From contig NC_088786.1 in the NCBI RefSeq assembly GCF_949628265.1, positions 20,791,681 through 20,855,680 on the forward strand: 64,000 nt of DNA, read 5' to 3'. Under the pieces are notes generated by a model. The model was given only the letters and a program-made list of their open reading frames with translations. It made no database searches and had not been told where the DNA came from. Below are positions 42,968-64,000 of the stretch, one piece after another (the first letter of the stretch is position 1; every line of letters begins with the position of its first letter). The position numbers and the translations under genes are program-made. The stretch comes from Cloeon dipterum (Eukaryota; Arthropoda; Insecta; Ephemeroptera; Baetidae).

Positions 42968-45900
42968 ATGCAACGAAATCTGAACAACTTCGTGCCAGTG
43001 GACGCGGACGCAGAGCACTTCCACAAGAGGATCCACTGCAGGAGCGGTCACATCACCGTGCGCTACAGGGATCACGTTTTGGTGTGGGGTGGTTCAAGGG
43101 TAAGTGCAGCAACACTCCCTGAAAAGAACCCTTATTTAACGCCCGCATTGTTCTTACAGGAGGTGCATTACGACAACGGAACAAATCACGAATACCACGA
43201 TGCAAACGAGCTGATGATGTACAATTGCCTCACTGAAGTTTGGTAAAATTTCATCTGTTTAGAAAATTTTATCGATTATTTATATTAGATAGATTAGTTA
43301 GATTATTATCTAATGATGTATGTATCATTAAAGGACGCGGCAGTTCACTTCAGGAGAGGTGCCCTTCCGATGCTCGGGTGCTTGTGGGGTTGTCCTCGAC
43401 CATTTCCTCTACGTCTTTGGGGGTTAGAGAAAAATGAAGTTTAATTTTATTTAATTTAAACATAACATGCCAATCATTTCACTTGTACTATTCATATGAA
43501 ATTATGGATTGATGCTGGCATGCGATGATGAAAAACACGATTGAAAGAAATATATTATTTTTGCTAGTTGCATGTATTTTTACGCTCATCATGAAATGAA
43601 AATAATTTAAGTTGTTCAAAGGCATGAATATCTTATTCATGAAACTACTATTATTGATTCTGGCAGACGTCACTTATTCGCTTAATTGAAATTGTATTTC
43701 CTGACCATGCAAGCCAATAGAAAATTTCCACCTGCAACTTTTTCCAATTACTTGAATCTCTGTCTCGTTTTTTAAATATTAAAAAATATATATTTAAATG
43801 TCAGGATTCCAAGTGATATTCGACGATTTCTTCCAAGAAAGTATTGAGGCGCCAGGTAACTCACTTCACCGCTTAGATTTACGGACGATGACCTGGCAGG
43901 AATTGAGGCCGGCAGGCGTCCATCCAGTGCCTTGTGACAAACTGGCAGGGTGGGAGTTTAATGGAAGGTAACTGTTCATTATTAAATATCAAGACAAAAA
44001 AATCATTGATTTTATCAGGTTGTATTTCTTTGGCGGCTTTGGTCCTCCACCAGAAGACTTTGCCAACGTACCGTTCACATACATCCAATGCATGTCCAAC
44101 ACCGAGTATCCTCCCAGGGGCTGGAACAACCAGTTTGTGTGCTACGACCCTGAAATCAACTGCTGGACGTGGCCACGTACAAAAGGTTGCACGCCGTCAC
44201 CGAAGGCCGCGCATGCAGCCGACATCAGGAATGGCAAAGCCTACATCTTTGGAGGAAGGCTGCTGCAGGAGCGGGTCAACGAGCTCCACTGCATCGACAT
44301 GGACACAATGCGCTGGTCTGGAAAGTGGGTTGAAGGCAAGGGTAGTGGGATTTTCATTGATTAGTTTAATCATGCGTTGCAGTTTGACTCAAAATTCCTC
44401 GGAAGCACCTGAAGGCAGATCGTGGCACAGCTTTACGTTCATTGACAACAACACTGCTATAGTGTATGGCGGCTTCTCCCAGAAGGACATGATTTTAAGT
44501 ATGTGATGCTTTTATTAATATTTTTCTTTGTCTGTAATGAATCTGTTAATCATGGCCAAATCAGCATATTATAAGACAATAAGGGATTGACAGTATAGTA
44601 TTTATGGATAAAATCATCATGATAGCCCAAAATTTTCAATATAGCATTTATTTCTAGTTATAGACTTAACAATTTGTTTAGATAATACTTGAAAATCAAA
44701 TTATAAAATTCTTGTTTTTTTTATTGTATAGACTAATGGACTCCCCTTGACAAGATGATCAATCGATTAATGGGTCCTCATTTTACTTTCTGAAATTCCC
44801 AGACCTTAAAAGTAACTTCAGATGCCTTTAACGTATTTTTTTACTAAATTTTAGTTTTCACAATTCATAAAATTAGATTTTCTTTCATATTTAATTTAGG
44901 GGTTTCCCAATTAAATCAAATAAATTTGACATTTAAATAATAATATATGATAGTTTCAAATATTATATTTTATTCATATTATATACATTCTTCATTCATT
45001 ATCAGAATACCTATTGACTGTTTATATTTAGAAGACCCTGCAAATAGTTTTCTTTCTAAATATATTATTTTTTAAGCTAGAAGCTGCTTTTTTGCCACTT
45101 GCAGATAAAAATCACAAAAAAAATACATATTGATGGATTCATATTATCAATGAGAGTCTGCACACCAAATATTATCAGGATTTGATAAAAAATCCCATTT
45201 TTAAATCAATTTACCTTGATTTGACTTTTTGAATTGGTGTAAAAGTTCCAATTTTATCTCTGAGGCAATGTAGGCCAAAAATATAATTTTTAATCTGTTG
45301 ATAGGAAAATTAAATCTCAAGATAGAGTGAGATGTTTTCCTATGATTTTATGGCTAGGTTATTGGTTATTGAATTGATTTTTAATTTTATTTCAATTCGC
45401 TGGCCGTAAAATCTTGGGGAAATATCTAACTCGATCTTAAAATTTACTTTTTATGCAAATTATTAAACAACTTAATATCCAACTGATCCATTTGGGGAAT
45501 TATCTCATCAACATTTTGCTATTATTTGTACATAGACTATTTAAAATTGAAAAGTGTACCGTCAAAACCTTTCTAATTGGATTAAAACGCAGGCGACGTG
45601 TGGTCATTAGACACTGAGAATGTGAAATGGTCGCGTGTGCTGGGCCAGCACGCGCCACGCCTGTGGCACAGAGCGGTCAATTTTTCGCAAGGCAGCCGCG
45701 AAGTGGAGCTGCACGTCGTAGGTGGATACCAAACAAGCGTTTACCAGACGAAAGCAGTACGTTAAAAGAACTAACGATGCTGAGGAGAAATCACTAAATC
45801 ACAAACAAAACTAAGAAGCGCAAAGGCTGACCGCGCGGTGTCTTTGTCTTCAGATGATTGCTGGAGGATGATGGTGGGCCAGAATGGCTTTGTCGGGTGG

Positions 45901-46395
45901 GACGAGATTCCTCTGGCCTATGACCACGGCCACCCGAGGTTTCTGCACACCTCGTGCCAAGGACGCCCAGGCGAATTGATTGTTCACGGCGGCTATGTCC
46001 AGCCATATTATCAACTCTCGTTCCTCCACCAAGTTAATATTATGACTCCGCTTTTTGTGGCCCAAATAACCAAATAATTTTCATTGTGATTTCTCCTCAC
46101 AGCATGGTGTGTGTTAACGCATGAAAAATAATAAAATTGCACTGTTAGACTTTTATATCTGCTAATTAGTGTCGTTTTAGGAACTCGCTGACTCATTGCT
46201 CACCCTGAACTTCCAGCCCAAGTCGCTCTTTAGGTATGATTTTTTTAATTTTTAATGGTTTATTTATTTGAGACTTTGGATTACAGGCTCTGCATTCGAG
46301 CGTGCGTGGGTTATTCAGAGGAGACGCAAAGCCAATGGAGCGTGCTGCCAAAAGCGATCGAAAGAGTCCTTAAAGCTCGTCTCGAACAAGTTTAG
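42968..46395 (+). CDS. KLHDC2: Kelch-repeat protein of the KLHDC1/KLHDC2 type (probable CRL2 substrate receptor)
   Basis: In mammals KLHDC2 is a Cullin-2 ubiquitin-ligase receptor that recognises C-terminal glycine degrons. Exons: 42968-43099, 43160-43242, 43334-43422, 43805-43967, 44019-44324, 44383-44498, 45593-45760, 45854-46032, 46181-46233 and 46287-46395. This gives 465 residues (human 406). Kelch di-glycines occur in HVLVWGGS, LYVFGG, LYFFGGFG, AYIFGGR, IVYGGF, HVVGGY and LIVHGGY. The C-terminus has a BC-box-like SLFRLCIRA and a Cul2-box-like VLPKAI, which supports the ligase role. The junction 45,760/45,854 uses a weak GTTAAA donor; the stronger donor at 45,757 would break frame, so this boundary is tentative. 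KLHDC1 versus KLHDC2 cannot be decided. Confidence 0.85.
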
Positions 46396-46734
46396 CTATC
46401 CATTTGATATTCTCATTTTTTGACAAGTATTGTTTTACGCCAAGTATTGTCTCATTTAAATATGTGGAGTCACTCTTATAAGTACTTAAAGCTTGATGCG
46501 TTTCTTAAAAATATTTTAGTCGGTTTTTCAAAATTAATTCCTTTGTTGCATTGATCTGCAACCCTGAAACAACAATTGTCTGAATGATAGATTTATTTAA
46601 ATATACATAGTTTCATGTTGTCAGGATAAATATAATATGATCATCCTTTTATGGCTCTAACAATTTTTTCTTATTATCAAGGAAGGAATGAACTGATGGA
46701 CTACTGAACTAATTGTGATTTTTGCCTCTGTTTA

Positions 46735-46740
46735 AATAAA
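46735..46740 (+). terminator. Polyadenylation signal of the KLHDC gene
   Basis: AATAAA about 340 bases after the stop at 46,395; the first good match downstream. Confidence 0.4.
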
Positions 46741-47475
<735 letters not shown>

Positions 47476-47543
47476 AAAATGTGATTCGAGTGTAACGTAT
47501 CACATTAGCTTTTCATAATTGTATTATTTATGAGTGGCACTAT

Positions 47544-47810
47544 TCGCACCTAAATTAGGTGCGAGTAGAAATTTAACACACCTAAATTTGGTGCGAATAT
47601 TAGAGGCTTGAGGTACATAACGGCAGAGTAGACTCAACTCTTAGAACAATGTTGATTTTCTGTAAACTCCAGCAAAATTTCAACTTGAGACTATTATTGA
47701 ATTAGCTTCAGCCCTGATGGGACCTGAGCCGGCGCTTTCCTTCGCCTGCGGAAGCTACCGGCATAACAGGTTAGTTGTATCTCATCCCATTCGCACCAAA
47801 TTTACGTGCG
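47544..47810. repeat. Cluster of TTCGCACC palindromes between TRIAP1 and C1QBP
   Basis: TCGCACCTAA and TTAGGTGCGA form a near-perfect palindrome at 47,544-47,564 (one-base centre). CACCTAAATTTGGTGCGAAT follows at 47,578-47,597, and ATTCGCACCAAATTTACGTG occurs at about 47,789-47,808. Five half-sites of the type (T)TCGCACC are thus packed in about 260 bases of a tail-to-tail intergenic region. Confidence 0.6.
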
Positions 47811-48045
47811 TGAAGTTAAATCCATAATTTTTATTTTTTTTTCTTGATGGGAATTGTTATTATTTTTGTACGAGTTGTTCCGTGTTTAGTTGTATTGAAA
47901 TTCGCTTGTTCTGCCTGCGGCCATCAGGACATACTAAATTGTTCATTTCTTGCGCCACAGATCTTGCTTAAAGTGGTTTTTATCTTGTGAGTAACTGATA
48001 TTGCAATAAATAATAGTAAATATAATTCTACTTATTTAACTTTTT

Positions 48046-48051
48046 TTTATT
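48046..48051 (-). terminator. Polyadenylation signal of C1QBP
   Basis: AATAAA on the minus strand, 44 bases beyond the C1QBP stop codon. Confidence 0.5.
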
Positions 48052-48094
48052 TGGCAATCATGATCTAAACACTGCGTTATAGCAGATAGATGTT

Positions 48095-49149
48095 CTATTT
48101 GGAGTTGACAAACTTCTGCATCCTTTCAAGAAGGCCAACATATTGGTTGTGTTCGTACTTAGTCGCAAAGTCAGACAATTTAAGGGCAAATTCATTGGAA
48201 ACTCCCTTCTCTTCAAGCAGATTCATCAGCAGGTCATACAGGTTCTGTGATACATTTAAATTAGGATACATTATGATTTCTGATTAAATTTAACTTACGC
48301 CATCAAGAATTTCTCCACTGACGGCGTAGGTTTCGTCCTTCCATTCTCCCTTGTACATGGTGACTTCATCAATGCTGAAAACATCCTCTGCAAATAATTT
48401 CATTACTTCAATTAAAAGTTCAACTATTTTTAATTAAGGACGTACGGTACTCGTCATCTGGATTTTGATGATCAGGAGTAAGGAATGAGCAAGTTAGGCC
48501 CAAAATTTCATCACCCCTGATCAGCTCAACCTCAAAGGTAGGCTGGGAACGCATTTCAGAAATTTCCTGATGCTCTTCTTGGTGAGAACCTCCGTCAGCG
48601 TCCACCGTGTGGTTAATATTGAAGTAAATTTTAATTCTAAAAAAAAAGTATTGCATCATCACAACGGATTTCAATAGAAGCCCATCAATTCCCTACCTTT
48701 CCTTTCCAGATTCTTTGGAAAGCTCCAGTTCCGAGCCTTCAGCTTCAATCTTGAAGCCATCCAGTTCCTTGGGAATATTGCCCTGCTGCTTCTGTGTCTT
48801 TTTCTCTGTAGAAATTTCGTCGGTCAGAAAGTCCACCAAGTCTTTTTCAGCTGTTCATGGAATAGTAATGTATACAATAACATTATAAAATCAAAATCTA
48901 GAAAATCATTTTTATGTACTACATACCTTTAGTGTGCACTTTCTGGTGGTTGCAGCAGGAGCAGGTAAGACTGTGATTATTGGTCTTCAGCATCTGATTA
49001 TTTGCCGATGACGATGAGCACATGTGCCACAAAGTGCGTGTGTACAGATTAGTTGAGGCGTTTGGGCCGGCCACAACTAATTGTCTCACAGGATTCAAAA
49101 TGCTCCTCATTGATGAGATTCTCGCCGCCGCTTTCACGATGTTGTTCAT
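48095..49149 (-). CDS. C1QBP: C1QBP/p32 (MAM33 family) mitochondrial matrix protein
   Basis: p32 forms a doughnut-shaped, strongly acidic trimer in the mitochondrial matrix and supports mitochondrial translation. Minus-strand exons are 49149-48927, 48850-48697, 48636-48446, 48387-48299 and 48244-48095, giving 268 residues (human 282). The N-terminal 45 residues (MNNIVKAAARISSMRSI...) are Arg/Ala/Ser-rich and lack acids, as expected of a matrix targeting peptide. The MAM33 domain begins near EKDLVDFLTDEI. Typical segments are FEVELIRGDEILGLTCSF, DVFSIDEV and, at the C-terminus, LYDLLMNLLEEKGVSNEFA and LLERMQKFVNSK. The ATG at 49,149 is the only one giving the presequence. Convergent with TRIAP1, also mitochondrial, and divergent from PRPF8 about 1.06 kb away. 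Confidence 0.94.
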
Positions 49150-50207
49150 CTTGAGTGATTATAATAAAGCTACTTATTGTTAAATGCAAAAAATTTCTAG
49201 AAATTGCAGAACGGTCCTACAACTTAAACTTGACAATGAGCCTTTACGACTTTGATCTAAACACGTTGTTTTTCAATGCAGTTGGTACTAATACACACAC
49301 ACACCACACCGGCATTGGCGGCAGCAGCAGCACTGCTTCATATCATCATAACTTCTTCAAGGGGGAATTTTTATGGATCCATGGATCCCTCTAAACAATC
49401 AGTGAAGAGTAAGGAAAGGAGGACGATAATCTCTCTTGAAATTACTGTTAAAGGAGCTATTTTAATCTAAAAATGTTCATAATATATACATAAAACATGA
49501 TTTTTACGCTGATGATTAGTTAATTTATATTTTAAATTAATTAATTGCATGGGTTTCATTTTAATGTTATTTTGCAGCTGTACACATTTCATGAAAAACG
49601 TGCAGTTTGCCGGCTAAAATTAGTAAAATTGAATCAAGGAGCTATTGTTATACTTTCGATCTGTGTTCATGTGTTACTTTTATCAAAAATTCAAAGTTTT
49701 GAATGAGCTTTAAACAGAATGATTCACCTGGAATTTTTTAAAAGAGTTCATGAAATTAAAAACTCAACTGGTGATTTATTAACATTAAAAAGACAAGCTT
49801 AAACCAGTTACGTAATAGTCGTAATAGCAGTCAGCTTTTGAGTATGAGCTTATGCTCATGTTGGCCATTCTGACCTGATTCTGACTGACAGTGCGCTAAG
49901 AGTTTGGAGCGGTTTGGAGGTAATAAGCGTAATAAGCATTTACCAACAAACCTGAATAATCAGACCCAACGCATTAGTCACATAATTTTCAGTCAAAAAC
50001 CTGCATCAGTAGAAAAATTATTAAATCAGGGATGCAAGCGATTAATTAGACTTACAACAGAGTGCAAGTTATTTGAGAAAAGTACGTAAAAGAGCTTTGT
50101 TTAGGATGCGCGCGCCATCTTGGTATCCGGCGTGTGCATTTTTGGCTAATACAACCGGCTTGACTGTTTTTTAGGAAAAAAGTAATAACATTTGACAAAT
50201 TTACAGA
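49150..50207. promoter_or_regulatory. Divergent interval between C1QBP and PRPF8
   Basis: Mostly AT-rich. Close to PRPF8 there is a GCGCGCC followed by CCATCTTG (about 50,110-50,123). CCAT(C)TTG is the core of YY1/Pho sites, common just downstream of housekeeping starts. A possible 3' splice site (TTTACAG at 50,200-50,206) immediately before the PRPF8 ATG suggests a 5' UTR intron. No coding exon is recognised in between. Confidence 0.45.
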
Positions 50208-60594
<10,387 letters not shown>

Positions 60595-60653
60595 TTGTTT
60601 CCGTAAACGTTCCGTTGTATGTAAATATTTTTGTAATTTTAATTTTGATCGGC

Positions 60654-60659
60654 AATAAA
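60654..60659 (+). terminator. Polyadenylation signal of PRPF8
   Basis: AATAAA 60 bases after the PRPF8 stop codon. Confidence 0.7.
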
Positions 60660-61254
60660 GAGAAAAAAAATTAGAAGTTGCTCGCTTTTTACTCGTCATC
60701 TGTTTACCCTGTGAATAAATAAATGCTTTTATTGCTTTCTCGCTCGCTCATAAAATGTACGAATGCACGCCGTGGTTTGTTTGCCTTTGACTTTGAAGTC
60801 GCGTGCCAGCCGCGATTTAACTGTATTTTCAGCCTCCCATCTGGCGCGGTAAAATGCAATCAAAGCTAAATTGATACTCGTACGTGACGAAAAAAACCTT
60901 ATTCAATGGGAAATTTATCCTTGGTAAAAAAGTAAGGAGGAATGCAGAACTGAAAAATGTAAAAATAATTTTTTGCCGCTACTTGAAACACTGAAAATTG
61001 GTGGAAACTGGAAAGGTTAAAGTATCCCCACGGTAGCGGTCAAATTTAAGAAAATCGGCTTAAAAGTTAACAAGCTAATCAAGCGGCGAGCACTCATTGT
61101 TAGGAAATCATAATTTATTTTGCCAGAAGAGAAATTTTCCTCATAAATCGAACGCATTTGGGTATATCGCGACGAGAAAAAACGTAATTAAGCGAAAATA
61201 TCATCCATTGACAAACCATTTTTCAACAAATTTGGAATCATCTTAAATTTAACC

Positions 61255-61345
61255 CTTGTACATTGAAGAAGTAAACTTTGTTCAATTCCTCAAACATACT
61301 CCATCAACCACTTCTCGCTTTGGCCAAAAATGCAAAATGTTATCT
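61255..61345 (-). repeat. Dispersed repeat family, partial copy
   Basis: CCATCAACCA, then about 13 bases, then CCAAAAATGCAAAATG matches the outer half of the copy at 21,300-21,450 in the same order and spacing. Confidence 0.5.
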
Positions 61346-63439
61346 ATTTTTGGCCTGTAATGCGAAAGATTAGCCTCTGTGGAAATTAACAGAAACGGGA
61401 AAAATAATTAAAACATCAAGAAAGAAATCAAGCTTTGCAACCCCCAATTTCGGAGAGTAGGTTGAAGACTAGAAAAATATTTGTTTCTTTTCTATTAATT
61501 GCCCAACGTGCAATAAAAAATGTTAGACAAACTATTGTGTTATATAAATTAGCTTCTTAGTAGTTCTTCATTGATTTAGGGATGTTAAAAGCAGACTCGA
61601 CAGATTGAGTTTTGATTCAGGCGATCGGTGAGTGTGAGCATAAATATCAGTCTGAATTAGGAGCTCGTCTTTCGGTGCAGTGAATTTCGGTGTTTATTGT
61701 TGTAAGCGCGAGAAGTGATACAGTGGGAGGAAGTTCTAACCGCGTGCGACGCACTAATTTATCTCGCTGATGCTGAACAAGCAAACACAGCGAGTGTGAA
61801 AAAGCGGCCCAAAGCATCGACCGACACCGACGCACTCGCTCTCGCCCAAATACACCAAGTCACCTGAAAATAATTCCAGTCCGATACTCAAGAAAAGCTT
61901 GGATGATTCGACAATTAATACTGAGTAAATTTTCGTTTCTGTCAAACAGAAAACGATTGAGCAAATTCACTTTCGTAAATCTACTCATTTTCTCTCATAA
62001 AAGGCTTAAGAAATCTGTTACAAGTATTTAACTTGGGGTTTGGCAAAAGGGCGGATAGTGTGATTAATTCGATTAAAAACAAAACGCTACACTCCAATTA
62101 TGCGATTGAAATTTCAATTTCCAGAATTTTTTCACGTCAGTATTTAAAGAGCCCAAATTAGTTCTTTTGAATCAAATACAATAAAACGCAAAAGGACCAT
62201 TTTTAACCAGCGTTTGTATTGATCTTCACCTTTTGCAGGGATTTTCACAATCAATTTTCATGTTCATAAAAGAAAATTACATTTCCCAATTTAAAAAAAT
62301 CCCTTTCATTCCATTCAGACAATTTTTCCAATCCATAAATATCAATATTCTGGCTGCACAAACTTGGAAAAAATCTCATTCCATCTAGAAATTTAATTTT
62401 CCTTTCGATTCTTCAAAATATTTTTAATTTTTCTTTGCCCCCTTTGCAGCACAAAAATGGTTTATCAGAAAGCCAGAACCGAATTTTTAAAAAGCTTCAC
62501 CTATTCGCGACTAAAAAAATCTCAGCAGCAACAGACTGGTGCAATCTGTCGTCGGGACACTCAGTAATAAAAGTAAAATAAAAAGAGAGACGAGACGACT
62601 GCGCTTTTTTGCCCCTAAATATTTACTCCGTGTGTGTGTGTGTTCAACCCCAAAAAGGGGGTGCGTGGCGTCGCAAATTGAATTATGGGACACTTGCTGA
62701 ACCGGAGCCGGCGTCAATCGTCAAGAAATCATATTTTTTTACGGCAAAAGCCGTGTTTTCCTTAAGTGGCCAGCTGCGGGTGCGTGAAATATGGGAAACG
62801 AGACACCGGCCTATCCCACCCCCTCGCCCCCCGCCTCGGGGGTGTCTCGCTCTCTCAGGCTGCTGGCGCCTGTGGAAATTTCTCTCCGCCAAACACGTCG
62901 CGCGGCTCTGGGTCAAGTGGCATCTGCATATGCACGCGCGTCGCCCCCTTTCTGCGCCGGCCGGGGGTGGACGCACCCCTCGCGGTGGGTCTGTAATGGC
63001 CCGTTTAACTCGATTATGCGGCCGTGATGGGTTCATCAAGTCGCTCCCTCGGCGCCTTTTAGGGTCCCTTTCACTTGAGTGCTCTTCTCTTTCGACTTGA
63101 CTTTTTTCCCTGCACCAAGCAATTGAAAATAATCTTTATTTCCCGACTGAAAAATTGTGCAGACAAGTTTTTTTTGTGATATTTGAAAATTCCTATGGTT
63201 GGATAATTTCTCATCATCATGCAGAACCAATATTATTGCAAGCCACAAGCTTCAAGTCTAAGGTCCAGAAAATTTTATTTTATTTCTTTATTGCCTTACC
63301 TTGGCCCTATATGACCGAAAAATCCTTTGTGAAACCCCGAAATTCCATTTTTTGCTGGTTTTACATGCGTCTTAAAATCAAAATTTCGGAAAATGTATAT
63401 CAGTAATCCCTTCCCTAACTTATTTGTTCAGATTGGTAG

Positions 63440-63550
63440 AGGAACAAAAATTTGGACACCAATGAACTCGTCTCATCAAATCAAAAAACGTTACTGTCGT
63501 AGTATAAATATCAAGGTCACTAAATTCGATTTTTTGAAATGGAATTTGAT
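63440..63550 (-). repeat. Dispersed repeat family copy (variant, pairs with 17,707)
   Basis: Minus strand: AAAATCGAATTTAGTGACCT, then after about 28 bases GATTTGATGAGACGAGTTCA, then TTGGTGTCCAAATTTTTG, collinear with the copy at 17,707-17,835. Confidence 0.55.
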
Positions 63551-64000
63551 TTAAAAAAAATAAATTATTGAAATATCCGGATACTCGGCCAAATTCTGGC
63601 CCACTGCTCATTAACAGACAAATTTGACCAGCAAAATGAAGCTCAAATTTGGCTACGAAGGAAAACAAGTGAAAAAAATCGAACGTTCTGTGTGTCCTTT
63701 TCGCTGACAGCAGGGGAGATTTTTTCTTTCTTAGTTTTTGCTTGTTCTGTTCGAGCGTGGTGCTATATGCAGACTTGCATTCGGTGGCTGGCATCGGCGG
63801 CAGATTTCCTAATTGCCGACCGAGATAAGAGCTAAGTGCTTCTCACAATAAACCGACCGGCCAACCGAGTGTGACGCATTTTAAAACCATCCACTAAATC
63901 ATAACGTCTGACGCGTGATTCAATCGCGGCCGGCGTGGTCCACTTTTTCCTCTCCGGATGTGTTTCTCGCAACTCTTTCGTCCAGAGCCGACAAAAAGAG

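Larger units (their letters stand above)
60660..64000. other. Non-coding right flank
   Basis: No exon matches a known protein. There are copies of the dispersed repeat at 61,255-61,345 and 63,440-63,550, a short GT run at 62,632-62,643 and GC-richer patches at 61,620-61,870 and 62,690-63,060. The first patch starts with a TCAGTC initiator-like motif (61,649-61,654) and could be a first exon of a gene to the right, but no firm splice donor supports this. Confidence 0.45.

Noticed and set aside
43526..43660. ATGATGA in a KLHDC intron as a C box
   Set aside because: No CTGA D box occurs within a suitable distance and no terminal stem is present.
49371..49393. ATGGATCC direct repeat
   Set aside because: Only two adjacent units of eight bases; trivial local duplication.

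Overview
The window is metazoan genomic DNA, most likely from an arthropod and probably an insect. The reasons are spliced genes with short introns (about 50 to 500 bases), conserved animal housekeeping proteins, and AT-rich intergenic DNA with dispersed, diverged transposon remnants. I cannot name the species. There is no sign of bacterial operons, rRNA or CRISPR.

Layout: bases 1 to about 33,000 hold no protein-coding gene that I can recognise. This block mixes AT-rich DNA, GC-rich patches of 200 to 400 bases that look regulatory, a 67-unit GA microsatellite, two elements with terminal inverted repeats, retroposon-like copies and a dispersed repeat family. From 33,151 to 60,594 the DNA changes into a dense cluster of eight genes: ALG10 (-), RBM19 (+), AIP (-), a lebercilin/LCA5-family gene (+), a KLHDC1/2-type kelch gene (+), TRIAP1 (+), C1QBP (-) and PRPF8 (+). 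From 60,660 to the end the sequence is again non-coding, with two more copies of the dispersed repeat.

How the genes relate: ALG10/RBM19 and AIP/LCA5-like are head-to-head pairs sharing short promoter intervals of about 320 bases each. RBM19/AIP and TRIAP1/C1QBP are tail-to-tail. The stop codons of RBM19 and AIP are only 58 bases apart, so their 3' ends probably overlap. The functions are basic cell maintenance: N-glycan precursor assembly (ALG10), pre-rRNA processing (RBM19), chaperone/TPR co-factor (AIP), cilium (LCA5-like), ubiquitin-ligase substrate receptor (KLHDC), mitochondrial lipid transfer and matrix protein (TRIAP1, C1QBP) and the spliceosome core (PRPF8). Every multi-exon model keeps frame through all junctions and ends at a single stop; only one KLHDC junction is uncertain.

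The points most worth a second look are three C/D-box snoRNA-like elements inside introns of PRPF8 and RBM19, a GC-AG intron and a stop-free 93-base intron in RBM19, a repeat family present in at least nine copies and both orientations, and a single-exon, short lebercilin gene with a start-stop upstream codon pair. I found no convincing wholly new protein system.
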